Shown here: positions 15,623-22,856 of the stretch, piece by piece
Position numbering within the stretch: position 1 is the stretch's first letter
How the letters are laid out: every line of letters starts with the position of its first letter
NCBI GenBank assembly: GCA_021324435.1
Contig: JAJPIZ010000017.1
Location: 1-64,000 of the forward strand
Reading direction: 5' to 3'
Origin: Anaerolineae bacterium
GTDB taxonomy: Bacteria; Chloroflexota; Anaerolineae; Anaerolineales; Villigracilaceae
DNA length: 64,000 nucleotides
Made by a program: the position numbers and the translations under genes
Notes under the pieces: generated by a model
Told to the model about the DNA's origin: nothing
The model's input: the letters and a program-made list of their open reading frames with translations, nothing else
Database searches by the model: none

Positions 15623-15683
15623 ACATCAAATCCTGCACCACTTCAATCGGCACCGCCGCCGCGCAGTCTATTACGATTTTCAT
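15621..15683 (-). CDS. Possible 20-residue peptide (uncertain)
   Basis: ATG at 15683 opens a 20-codon frame reading MKIVIDCAAAVPIEVVQDLM, with AAAGG at 15693-15697 upstream and ending at the edge of the terminator. It may be a real small peptide or the remains of a longer gene. Nothing similar is recognised. The rest of this 232-base gap (15684-15768) shows no other feature. Confidence 0.25.
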   Translation of the reverse strand: MKIVIDCAAAVPIEVVQDLM

Positions 15684-15768
15684 TGTTTTTTTCCTTTAGG
15701 GACCTGCCATTCCGAAATTACATCCATTTGACTGGACTGTCAATGGATGGAAGTTAACAATCCGGTTT

Positions 15769-15802
15769 AAAAAATTTCGGCGGCAGAATTCTGCCGCCGA
15801 AA
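15769..15802 (-). terminator. Terminator of the arsenic operon
   Basis: On the minus strand a 12-bp stem (15791-15802 with 15775-15786, loop AATT) is followed by a T run made by the six A at 15769-15774. It lies 13 bases after the Cys-rich peptide stop. Confidence 0.85.
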
Positions 15803-15815
15803 ATCTTGCATGCTT

Positions 15816-15887
15816 TCAGCAACCGCCGCCGCAACAACCACTGTTGCAATCGCAATCGCAGCCCGAGAGTACCGGTAAATCGGTCAT
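15816..15887 (-). CDS. 23-residue Cys-rich peptide downstream of arsM
   Basis: The frame from ATG 15887 encodes MTDLPVLSGCDCDC then NSGCCGGGC. Seven of its last fourteen residues are Cys. AAGGAGGTG at 15896-15904 is a near-perfect ribosome site, 10 bases from the ATG. It is the last gene of the ars operon, directly before the terminator, and begins 33 bases after arsM. It could be a metal(loid)-binding peptide of metallothionein type, or the precursor of a modified peptide. Too short for routine gene callers. Function not known to me. Confidence 0.7.
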   Translation of the reverse strand: MTDLPVLSGCDCDCNSGCCGGGC

Positions 15888-15919
15888 GGCATTTCACCTC
15901 CTTTCGAGATGTTTGTTCC

Positions 15920-16729
15920 TTAAACTGGTTTGTATGCCGTGATCTTCGCGCTGTACACGGCTTTGTACACTTCTTCGCGCGAGATGCTTTTGAGTTCAAC
16001 GATGTCATCCATGTCCTCAATCGCGGCGTCCACAGTTTCCTTGTCGAAGAAAACGGGCGTGATGGCAATATCCGTGAAGCCCGCCACTTTCATCATGCCG
16101 ATGTAATCTTTCGCTTCGACCGCGCCTGCCACACACCCTGCCCATGCGCTCAAACTCTGCTTGATTTGCTCGGGCAATGGACCATCGGTGACAATATCAG
16201 AGACAGCCAGTTTGCCGCCGGGTTTGAGCACGCGGAAGGCTTCGCTGAAAACTTTCGATTTATCAGGCGCGAGGTTGATGACGCAATTTGAAATGATGAC
16301 GTCCACACTGTTTGAATCCACCGGCAAATTTTCAAGATAACCCTCACGGAATTCCACGTTGTCGAGATTCAACCGCTTCGCACTGGACCGGGCGCGGGCG
16401 ATCATTTCGGGAGTCATATCCACGCCGATCACCCGCCCCGCCGCGCCCACTTTCTTGGCGGCAAAGAAGCAATCCAGTCCCGCGCCCGAACCGAGATCGA
16501 GCACGGTCTGGCCGGGTTGCAGGGACGCGAGTGTGATCGGGTCGCCGCAACCGTAGCTGACGGACGATTCGCCGTCGGGCAGGGTGGCAAGCAAATCCGC
16601 AGGGTAGAGACTGCTTTCGGCGCTACAGCAGTTCGCGGGTCCGCAACAAGACGCGGAGTTTTGAATCCGTTTGGCGTAATGCTCGCGTACGCTTTCGTGA
16701 ATGGTATCGGGGCTTTGGATCACGTTCAT
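15920..16729 (-). CDS. arsM: Arsenite methyltransferase ArsM
   Basis: 269 residues. An N-terminal CCGPANCC cluster and SYGCGDP are followed by a SAM-binding fold with VLDLGSGAGLDCFFAA and GVDMTPEMIARAR, then SNCVINLAPDK and the conserved Cys in WAGCVAGA. These Cys residues bind As(III) in ArsM, which methylates arsenite using SAM and thiols. ATG 16729 is the usual start; GTG 16723 is better spaced from AAGGAG (16731-16736) and is an alternative. Upstream arsR and an ATAGA-N6-TCTAT operator indicate arsenic induction. Confidence 0.92.
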   Translation of the reverse strand: MNVIQSPDTIHESVREHYAKRIQNSASCCGPANCCSAESSLYPADLLATLPDGESSVSYGCGDPITLASLQPGQTVLDLGSGAGLDCFFAAKKVGAAGRVIGVDMTPEMIARARSSAKRLNLDNVEFREGYLENLPVDSNSVDVIISNCVINLAPDKSKVFSEAFRVLKPGGKLAVSDIVTDGPLPEQIKQSLSAWAGCVAGAVEAKDYIGMMKVAGFTDIAITPVFFDKETVDAAIEDMDDIVELKSISREEVYKAVYSAKITAYKPV

Positions 16730-16737
16730 CTCCTTAT

Positions 16738-16753
16738 ATAGATGATTGTCTAT
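16738..16753. promoter_or_regulatory. Candidate ArsR operator before arsM
   Basis: ATAGA (16738-16742), six bases, TCTAT (16749-16753). The same arms and spacer occur at 17445-17460 before the first gene of the operon. Two identical layouts around arsR support operator function. Confidence 0.6.
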
Positions 16754-16803
16754 GTGTTTATGCAAAAAGAAAGGACGCAGCGAATCGACTGCATCCCGAT
16801 CTT

Positions 16804-17121
16804 TCAGTTGGAAATGACCTTTACGAATTTCTCTGTGGTCTTCGTCTCGGGCGCGAACTTGATCATCAACTGGCCGCAACAGAATGACACGCGTTCCTGA
16901 TTGAGTGTGTAAAAAGTTTGTTTGCCTTCCTCGCGCGTTTGGACCAGATCGGCCTCGCGCAGAATAGCGAGATGATGCGAGACCGTGGGCTGGGACACGT
17001 TGACCTTCTTGACGATGTCATTGACCGAGAGCCAGGTGCAACAACACAGGCCCATGATCTTCTGGCGGGTTTCATCGGCGATGGCTTTGGCGAACAGAAC
17101 GGGATTAAATGTATTGGTCAT
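16804..17121 (-). CDS. arsR: ArsR-family arsenic-responsive repressor
   Basis: 105 residues with a winged helix (VNDIVKKVNVSQPTVSHHLAIL). Cys triplet C26-C28 in GLCCCTW and pair C81-C82 in SFCCGQ are likely As(III) ligands; binding releases the repressor from DNA. It overlaps the preceding gene by 4 bases (ATGA, 17118-17121), so the two are translationally coupled. The Cys layout differs from the E. coli ELCVCDL-type site but fits the wider family. Confidence 0.92.
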   Translation of the reverse strand: MTNTFNPVLFAKAIADETRQKIMGLCCCTWLSVNDIVKKVNVSQPTVSHHLAILREADLVQTREEGKQTFYTLNQERVSFCCGQLMIKFAPETKTTEKFVKVISN

Positions 17122-17444
17122 GGGATGGCTTCACCAAATTCTGCACGGATAAAATCCTTGATGCCCTCGGCGCCCGCGATTTGCAGCGCCACGGATGTGT
17201 CTTCGGCCTTGACTTGCAGGGTAAAGTCGAAGAACGGACAGCACAATCGCTCCAGCGAAATAAACTCGGCAATCTTGCGAATGATGCGGGTCTCATTCGC
17301 GAAGTGAAGGGAATACCCGTTCGCTTCCTCGCGCACTTCGTGGAGGGTTTTCATCAGTTGCGATGTATTCGCCACGTGCTGAGTTCGTTCCTTCAGCGTG
17401 AGCGCATTCATGTTGCAGGCAAAGACAAGCTGGGTCGAGTTCAT
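17118..17444 (-). CDS. Small conserved protein with LCCPFF motif, ars operon
   Basis: 108 residues, first gene of the arsenic operon. The middle carries SLERLCCPFFDF with C68-C69, and C10 lies near the start. Similar CCPF-containing proteins occur next to arsR-like genes, which suggests a metal(loid)-related job, but the function is not known to me. The start codon follows the operator immediately with no ribosome site, and the promoter predicts a start about 16 bases ahead, so it may be translated from a very short leader. Confidence 0.7.
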   Translation of the reverse strand: MNSTQLVFACNMNALTLKERTQHVANTSQLMKTLHEVREEANGYSLHFANETRIIRKIAEFISLERLCCPFFDFTLQVKAEDTSVALQIAGAEGIKDFIRAEFGEAIP

Positions 17445-17460
17445 ATAGACAGTTTTCTAT
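17445..17460. promoter_or_regulatory. Candidate ArsR operator at the operon start
   Basis: ATAGA (17445-17449), six bases, TCTAT (17456-17460). It spans the predicted transcription start between the -10 box and the first codon, ideal for repression. It matches 16738-16753 in arms and spacing. A further GTCTAT half sits in the promoter spacer (17481-17486). Confidence 0.65.
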
Positions 17461-17465
17461 GTGAA

Positions 17466-17493
17466 ATTATATCGAAGTTTGTCTATTTGTCAA
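17466..17493 (-). promoter_or_regulatory. Promoter of the arsenic operon
   Basis: On the minus strand TTGACA (17488-17493) and TATAAT (17466-17471) are separated by 16 bases, both perfect. Confidence 0.85.
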
Positions 17494-17540
17494 GAGAACA
17501 GATATGACTCTTGATTGGTAAGGAGAGATTTCCGATTCTG

Positions 17541-17569
17541 TTGACGCGTTTATGCACTTGGTGTATCAT
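17541..17569 (+). promoter_or_regulatory. Promoter before the second MFS gene
   Basis: TTGACG (17541-17546) and TATCAT (17564-17569) with a 17-base spacer. It lies about 50 bases before the MFS start and is divergent from the arsenic promoter. Confidence 0.65.
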
Positions 17570-17617
17570 CCGGATTCCTAGAACATACATTCTGGTTCCT
17601 CGCCAAAGGAAACTTTT

Positions 17618-18847
17618 ATGGAAAGCATTCGTTCGCGTTTCTCAACTCTCACCGCTGACCTGCCATCCACGTATTGGTTCATCTGGTTTGGGATTCTAAT
17701 CAACCGCGTAGGCAGTTTTGTTATTCCGTTCCTCACGCTGTATCTCACCAGCCAGCGCGGCATTTCGGTCAGCCAGGCCGCGCTGACCGTTTCGCTGTTT
17801 GGGGCGGGTTCCTTCCTTGCGCAACTGGCAGGCGGAGAGTTGGCGGATCGTTTGGGCCGCCGCCCGGTGCTGTTGATGAGTCTGTTCGTTGCTCCGCTGG
17901 CGATGGTCGCCCTTGGGCTGCTACGGTCTCTTCCGCTGATCGCACTCTTCACTTTCATCCTCGGCTTCTTCACAGATTTATATCGTCCCGCTCAGGCCGC
18001 GGCGGTCGCGGATCTGGTTCCGCCTTCTGCGCGCGTTCGGGCGTTCGGCTATCAAAACTGGGCGGTCAACCTCGGTTTCTCACTGGCCCCCATCCTGGCC
18101 GGGTTCATGGCGCGCTACGATTACTTTCTGCTTTTCATTGGCGATGCACTGACCACCTTCATCTTTGGTTTGATCGTGCTGGCGCGCGTCCCCGAAACGC
18201 GGCCCGCGCAGGTGAGTCATGCCACGCATGTCTCATTCAACGAGCGAATGCAACAGGTGCGGCGCGAGCCGCTTCTTCTGATCTTCAGTTTCATCACCTT
18301 GTTCGTGGGCATCATCTATATGCAGGGTTATGTCACCCTGCCGCTCGACATGCAGACGCATGCCCTCAGCTCTGCCGATTATGGGCTGGCAATCGCCGTC
18401 AACGGAATCTTGATTGTGGCGCTCAGCATCCAGGTCAGCCATGCGGCTACGAACTGGCCGCGTTTTCGCGCCATGGCGGTGGCCGTACTTTTGCTTGGAG
18501 TCGGATTCGGTCTGAATATGTTCGCGGTTAACCTTCTGCCGTTTTATTTCTTCACGGTCGCGGTCTGGACCTTGGGCGAGATCACCGCTGGTGCAGTCGC
18601 TCCAGCCCTGATCGCGGATCTTTCCCCGGTCGAGTTGCGCGGCCTGTATCAGGGCATCTTCGGCTCTGCCTGGGGACTTTCATTTCTTATTGGTCCCATC
18701 CTCGGCGGCTGGGCATATGAGGCCATGGGAGCACAGGCTTTGTGGTTGAGTTGTTTCCTGCTAGGATGCGCTCTCGCGTTAAGTTATCTTTGGATGGGAA
18801 CCCTCGCCAGAGCACGCGCTGCGCATCCGCAAACGCCTCCCGCCTGA
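17618..18847 (+). CDS. MFS transporter, multidrug efflux type
   Basis: 409 residues, about 12 membrane helices. GGELADRLGRRPVLLMS is the MFS loop motif between helices 2 and 3. The N-terminal WFIWFGILINRVGSFVIPFL resembles the group of YttB/YajR-like exporters. It is divergently arranged with the arsenic operon but has its own promoter and no Cys motif, so a role in arsenic export is not supported. Substrate unknown. Confidence 0.85.
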   Translation: MESIRSRFSTLTADLPSTYWFIWFGILINRVGSFVIPFLTLYLTSQRGISVSQAALTVSLFGAGSFLAQLAGGELADRLGRRPVLLMSLFVAPLAMVALGLLRSLPLIALFTFILGFFTDLYRPAQAAAVADLVPPSARVRAFGYQNWAVNLGFSLAPILAGFMARYDYFLLFIGDALTTFIFGLIVLARVPETRPAQVSHATHVSFNERMQQVRREPLLLIFSFITLFVGIIYMQGYVTLPLDMQTHALSSADYGLAIAVNGILIVALSIQVSHAATNWPRFRAMAVAVLLLGVGFGLNMFAVNLLPFYFFTVAVWTLGEITAGAVAPALIADLSPVELRGLYQGIFGSAWGLSFLIGPILGGWAYEAMGAQALWLSCFLLGCALALSYLWMGTLARARAAHPQTPPA

Positions 18848-18862
18848 GCATGGAGATACAAA

Positions 18863-19195
18863 ATGTCAATCCGCGGCGCGGCAGACAAAATCAAACAGAC
18901 ACTTTTATCCTGGGAACAGGTCGAGGCGCATCCGCATCGCTTCGGCGGGATCGAATACACGATCGGCAAACGCGAGATCGGTCATGTCCACGGCGATACT
19001 TTGGTGGATATTCCCTTCCCGAAGAAGATGCGCGATGAAATCGTCGCGGCGGGGGAGGCCGAGCCGCATCATGTCTTGCCCGAGACGGGCTGGATCAGTT
19101 TTTATATTCGTGAACAGGGCGATGTGGACAAGGCCGTAGAACTATTGAAACGATCGTATGAAGTCGCGCTCAGGCAACGCTCTGTGAAACCCTAA
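18863..19195 (+). CDS. DUF5519 (luciferase-domain) protein
   Basis: 110 residues with a compact basic/acidic fold: EAHPHRFGGIEYTIGKREIGHVHGD, given here in part as HRFGGIEYTIGKREIGHVHG, and DIPFPKKMRDE, then HHVLPETGWISFYI. These match the domain named luciferase/DUF5519, whose biochemical role is not settled. It starts 15 bases after the MFS stop and may be co-transcribed. Its end overlaps the convergent DUF1786 gene by 4 bases. Confidence 0.75.
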   Translation: MSIRGAADKIKQTLLSWEQVEAHPHRFGGIEYTIGKREIGHVHGDTLVDIPFPKKMRDEIVAAGEAEPHHVLPETGWISFYIREQGDVDKAVELLKRSYEVALRQRSVKP

Positions 19196-20376
19196 ACATC
19201 CCACGGCGCGACGCCATGCCCGCGCTCGCCTCGCAATGACCCCTGAATGGCCTCCGCTAAATTGGGCATGATCTCCGCTGTGGCCGCCAGCAGACCGAAG
19301 CAACCCGCGATCATCATGTCGCCAAACGGTACAGCAAAATACGGACGGATGACCGTGGACGGTGGACCGTGATTCTCGGTCAACGGTCTGCCGTCCATGG
19401 TCTGGAACATCGAGCGCCGCGGGCCGGTGACCACCACATCAAATTTATCTTTTCCAAATTCAAACTTCTCAGTTGAATACATCAACGCGCCGTGGCCCAT
19501 GTCGTTGAAGACATCTTCATGTTTGAGCGAACCATCCGCCAGCGCGCGCAAAAGCGACTCGAGTTTGGGTAAATCAATTTCTCCAGTGTGATGCTCAAAG
19601 ACTCCTTCGATTCCATTTTTCCCGAGTCGAAACGCCAGCGTGTGAAAGTTGCCGACGTTTGCAATGATTTTTCTTTCCAGCCCTGCAACGACCGGATCGA
19701 ACGTCGCGCCGAGCACCGCGGCGGGCGCGGTGTCCATCACGATGAGCGGGCAATCGAGTCCGCGCGCTGAGTCCGCGACGGATTGCAGTCGCGACATGAT
19801 GGGAGGGATGTCCTCGGAGAGAAAAGCAAAGGAAGTGAGAGAGTTCTTCTTTCTGATTTGCGCGTCGAGATAATCGAAGCGGAACTGCCGGTCGGAGACG
19901 CCCGCAGGCGCCGCGCCGTGATCGAAAACGGCGACCGCTACCGCGTCCAGATGCCGAAGCGAAACGCCAAAACGGGCAAAGGCCTCGGAGATCGCGTCGA
20001 AGTCGAAGTCCTTCAATTCCAGACGATGGACTGTGGACAATAGACCATGTGCTTCATCTTCGGAGATAATTTTGATTCCGAGTGTTTCGACTTTTTCCAA
20101 TTCGTCATTGATAGTAGTCGCGGCATCCGGTGTCATATAAACAGGGATGCCGGCTTTTGCGTGGGCTTCGATGGCCCATGCCGACGGGCCTCCGCCCATC
20201 TGATGGCCGGTGAGCAGGATCGGAGTCCGCGAACGAGTTGCTTCCTTGACCTGGCGATGGATGATCATGGTGGGCGAGGGCAGAATTAACTTGAAGCCGT
20301 TTTCGAGGTCGAGGCGCGAGTCGTAGAGGAAAATGTCCTGAGTTCCTGTGCCGATATCCACCGTGAGAATTTTCAA
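19192..20376 (-). CDS. DUF1786-family protein
   Basis: 394 residues. The start LTVDIGTGTQDIFLYD looks like the phosphate-binding loop of the actin/sugar-kinase (ASKHA) fold, and IANVGNFHTLAF may be the second one. The family has been labelled pyruvate-formate-lyase-activating-like, without evidence of a radical SAM motif here. Start is TTG 20376 with GGAGC upstream. It stands alone on the minus strand, convergent with the DUF5519 gene. Function unknown. Confidence 0.7.
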   Translation of the reverse strand: MKILTVDIGTGTQDIFLYDSRLDLENGFKLILPSPTMIIHRQVKEATRSRTPILLTGHQMGGGPSAWAIEAHAKAGIPVYMTPDAATTINDELEKVETLGIKIISEDEAHGLLSTVHRLELKDFDFDAISEAFARFGVSLRHLDAVAVAVFDHGAAPAGVSDRQFRFDYLDAQIRKKNSLTSFAFLSEDIPPIMSRLQSVADSARGLDCPLIVMDTAPAAVLGATFDPVVAGLERKIIANVGNFHTLAFRLGKNGIEGVFEHHTGEIDLPKLESLLRALADGSLKHEDVFNDMGHGALMYSTEKFEFGKDKFDVVVTGPRRSMFQTMDGRPLTENHGPPSTVIRPYFAVPFGDMMIAGCFGLLAATAEIMPNLAEAIQGSLRGERGHGVAPWDV

Positions 20377-20417
20377 ATCTGCTCCGTTTGTAAGCGGGAA
20401 TTTGTAACGAAAATCTG

Positions 20418-20446
20418 TTGAAAAACCATGTGATTAGGTGTATTAT
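20418..20446 (+). promoter_or_regulatory. Promoter of the lipoprotein gene
   Basis: TTGAAA (20418-20423) and TATTAT (20441-20446), 17-base spacer, about 58 bases ahead of the lipoprotein start and divergent from DUF1786. Confidence 0.65.
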
Positions 20447-20503
20447 ATTCTCAACTGCACCGGGGGTCACGCATTCCCCCGAAATCCAAAAGAGGAGAAT
20501 GAA

Positions 20504-21286
20504 ATGAATACGAAGTCGTTCAGGCCCGTTTTTATGGCAAGTGTTGTTTTGATTCTGGTTTCGCTTGCCTGTAGCACCTCTGCCACGCCTACCGTTGTGC
20601 CCACGGATACGCCCATCCCAGCCACTGCCACCGCGACGCCCAGGCCCACCTCCACGCCGCGCCCGACCGCCACGCCGAACATTGCCAAGACCAAAGAAGC
20701 GGAAGCCGACCAGGCTGCGCTTCAGAAGTATGTTGACAGCGGATATTTGTCCTCCACCGAAGGAAAGATTTATTCTTTGGATGCGGCGAGCTTCGAGATG
20801 GCCCAAAAGAATTATCTAAACATCGAGGATTCAGGCTATCATGATCAAGTGTTGAACTTTGCGTTTTGGGGCGACTTTAAATGGTCCAGCGCGGGAAAGG
20901 TGAATTATCCCGAGTATTCCGGATGCGGGATTGCCTTCCGGGTCGGAGATAATTTCATTGACGAGTATACTGCGATGATCACGAATGACTCTGTGCTGGT
21001 CACGTGGTGTTTTGCCGCCCTCGGCAACCGTTGCGGACGAGTCGGCGTTACGCGCGGCAAGGGGAGGGTTCAATTTGGCAACCCTGCCGAAGCGCATTTT
21101 GAATTCATCACCAATGGCGGTCATTCTTACGCGTTGGTGAATGGAGAGTTCATCGGCGAATATACACTCTTCCAGGATCGTCTGACGAATCCGGGATATT
21201 TCACGTACAGCATCATCTCGGGAACGAACAAAGATTACGGCACGCGTTGCTCGGTGGATAATGCCAAGTTGTGGGTGCCGAAGTAA
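20504..21286 (+). CDS. Secreted lipoprotein, Pro/Thr-rich linker
   Basis: 260 residues. A lipoprotein signal peptide ends LVSLAC with the lipid-carrying Cys at about residue 25. A Thr/Pro-rich linker of roughly 40 residues (PTSTPRPTATP) spans out from the membrane, then a globular domain with DFKWSSAGKVNYPEYSG and GHSYALVNGEFIGEY that resembles laminin-G/concanavalin-like folds. Start set at ATG 20504 by AGAGGAG at 20491-20497. A single-gene unit with its own promoter and terminator. Binding target unknown. Confidence 0.75.
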   Translation: MNTKSFRPVFMASVVLILVSLACSTSATPTVVPTDTPIPATATATPRPTSTPRPTATPNIAKTKEAEADQAALQKYVDSGYLSSTEGKIYSLDAASFEMAQKNYLNIEDSGYHDQVLNFAFWGDFKWSSAGKVNYPEYSGCGIAFRVGDNFIDEYTAMITNDSVLVTWCFAALGNRCGRVGVTRGKGRVQFGNPAEAHFEFITNGGHSYALVNGEFIGEYTLFQDRLTNPGYFTYSIISGTNKDYGTRCSVDNAKLWVPK

Positions 21287-21312
21287 TTTTGTTCTTGTCA
21301 AGGAAAGAATCG

Positions 21313-21340
21313 ACAAGGACGAGCGGCTGCTCGTCCTTGT
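21313..21340. terminator. Terminator between the lipoprotein and gcvPB
   Basis: ACAAGGACGAGC (21313-21324) pairs with 21329-21340 over 12 bp, loop GGCT. It lies between two convergent genes. Confidence 0.85.
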
Positions 21341-21353
21341 TTGTTATCGCACA

Positions 21354-22856
21354 CTAAACTTTTTCCGCGTAATCTTCCGGCAGCCAGCAACACAGGACGA
21401 GTTCTCTTGCCGCTTTCACTTCGTCCATGCGGCCGAATTGAGTGGTGCTCGGCGCGTTGTGGAGCAGGTCGGGTTGAGTCTTGGCTTCGTCCGCGATCTT
21501 GATCAACGCGTCGGCGAAAGCGTCCAGCGTGTCCTTGTTCTCCGTCTCAGTTGGCTCGATCATCAGCGCTTCATGTACGATGAGCGGGAAGTAATTCGTC
21601 GGCGGGTGGAAGTTGTAATCCATCAGACGCTTGGCAATGTCGAGAGCGCGCACATCTGAACCTGCGAACTGTCCCTCGGCGACGAACTCGTGCATACAGA
21701 TGCGGTCGAACGGAACGTGATAGGTCTTCCGCAATCGTGCCAGCAAGTAATTTGCATTCAGCACCGCGTATTGCGAAATATCTTTCAGTCCATCGGGGCC
21801 ATGCATGGCAATGTAGGTGAAAGCGCGCACATGCCCACCGCCGAAATGTCCGTGGAAGGCTTTCATGCGACCGATGGACTTCGCAGGCTTGATAAACCCA
21901 AACAGCGGAGGCTCATCATCTGTGGCTTCTTCGAGGATGCCGACCAGCGGCTCAGGCAGGAAATCCGCGAGATGCGCGACGACTCCCACCGGACCCGAAC
22001 CTGGGCCGCCGCCTCCATGCGGGACCGAAAACGTTTTGTGCAGGTTGAAGTGCATCACGTCGAAGCCAAGATCGCCGGGGCGGACGATGCCGAGGAGCGC
22101 GTTCAGGTTGGCGCCATCGCCGTACATCAGGCCGCCGCAATCGTGAACGAGTTTGATCACTTCCTCGATGTGCTCGTCGAACAGGCCGAGCGTGTTCGGG
22201 TTGGTGAGCATCATACCGACAACCGTGTCGTCGCACTGTTCTTTGAGCGCCTTCAAATCCACGTTGCCGCGCGCGTCGGAGGGGATTTGAACGACTTGCA
22301 GGCCGATCATGCCCGAGGAAGCGGGGTTTGTTCCATGCGCCGAATCAGGGATGAGCATCTTGACGCGTTTCGAGTCACCGCGGGACTTGTGATAGGCGCG
22401 CATGATCAGCACGCCGGTGAATTCACCGTGCGCGCCGGCCGCGGGTTGAAGCGTCACGGCCGCGAAGCCGCTGATCTCTTTCAACCATTCCTGCAATTGA
22501 TACATCAACGCCAGGTTGCCTTGCACCGTCTCAATCGGCTGAAGTGGATGTGTGAACAAAAATCCCGGAAGCCGACAAGTATCTTCGTTGATCTTTGGGT
22601 TGTACTTCATCGTGCAGGAGCCGAGCGGATAATAACCGCCGTCCACGCTGTAGTTGAATTTGCTGAGATGCATATAGTGACGGACAACATCCACTTCGGC
22701 GAGTTCAGGGAGGGGCAGGTCCTTTCTCAGCATGGACTCGGGCAATTTGGCGCGCGGCACATCCGGGTCCGGGAAAGAGACGCCCTTGCGTCCGGGCGAG
22801 GATAAATCGAAGACAGTCGGTTCGACAATCTTTGGTGCAGTCGTCGCGTTAGCCAT
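21354..22856 (-). CDS. gcvPB: Glycine dehydrogenase (decarboxylating) subunit 2
   Basis: 500 residues, the C-terminal half of the split P-protein. It carries the PLP lysine in NLHKTFSVPHGGGGPG and the SAHGTNPASSG stretch. With subunit 1 it decarboxylates glycine and passes the aminomethyl group to lipoyl-GcvH. It overlaps gcvPA by 8 bases. Last gene of the gcvH-gcvPA-gcvPB unit; gcvT is not in the window. Confidence 0.96.
   Translation of the reverse strand: MANATTAPKIVEPTVFDLSSPGRKGVSFPDPDVPRAKLPESMLRKDLPLPELAEVDVVRHYMHLSKFNYSVDGGYYPLGSCTMKYNPKINEDTCRLPGFLFTHPLQPIETVQGNLALMYQLQEWLKEISGFAAVTLQPAAGAHGEFTGVLIMRAYHKSRGDSKRVKMLIPDSAHGTNPASSGMIGLQVVQIPSDARGNVDLKALKEQCDDTVVGMMLTNPNTLGLFDEHIEEVIKLVHDCGGLMYGDGANLNALLGIVRPGDLGFDVMHFNLHKTFSVPHGGGGPGSGPVGVVAHLADFLPEPLVGILEEATDDEPPLFGFIKPAKSIGRMKAFHGHFGGGHVRAFTYIAMHGPDGLKDISQYAVLNANYLLARLRKTYHVPFDRICMHEFVAEGQFAGSDVRALDIAKRLMDYNFHPPTNYFPLIVHEALMIEPTETENKDTLDAFADALIKIADEAKTQPDLLHNAPSTTQFGRMDEVKAARELVLCCWLPEDYAEKV

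Noticed and set aside
17674-18531. 285-codon frame inside the second MFS gene
   Set aside because: Shifted frame of a clear 12-helix transporter; the translation is Arg/Gly/His-rich without motifs.
17618-18847. Arsenic efflux role for the divergent MFS gene
   Set aside because: It has its own promoter, no ArsR-type site beside it and no Cys motif.
21690-22805. 371-codon open frame on the plus strand
   Set aside because: It is antisense to gcvPB, whose protein motifs are unmistakable; the frame is open because of codon bias in GC-rich coding DNA.
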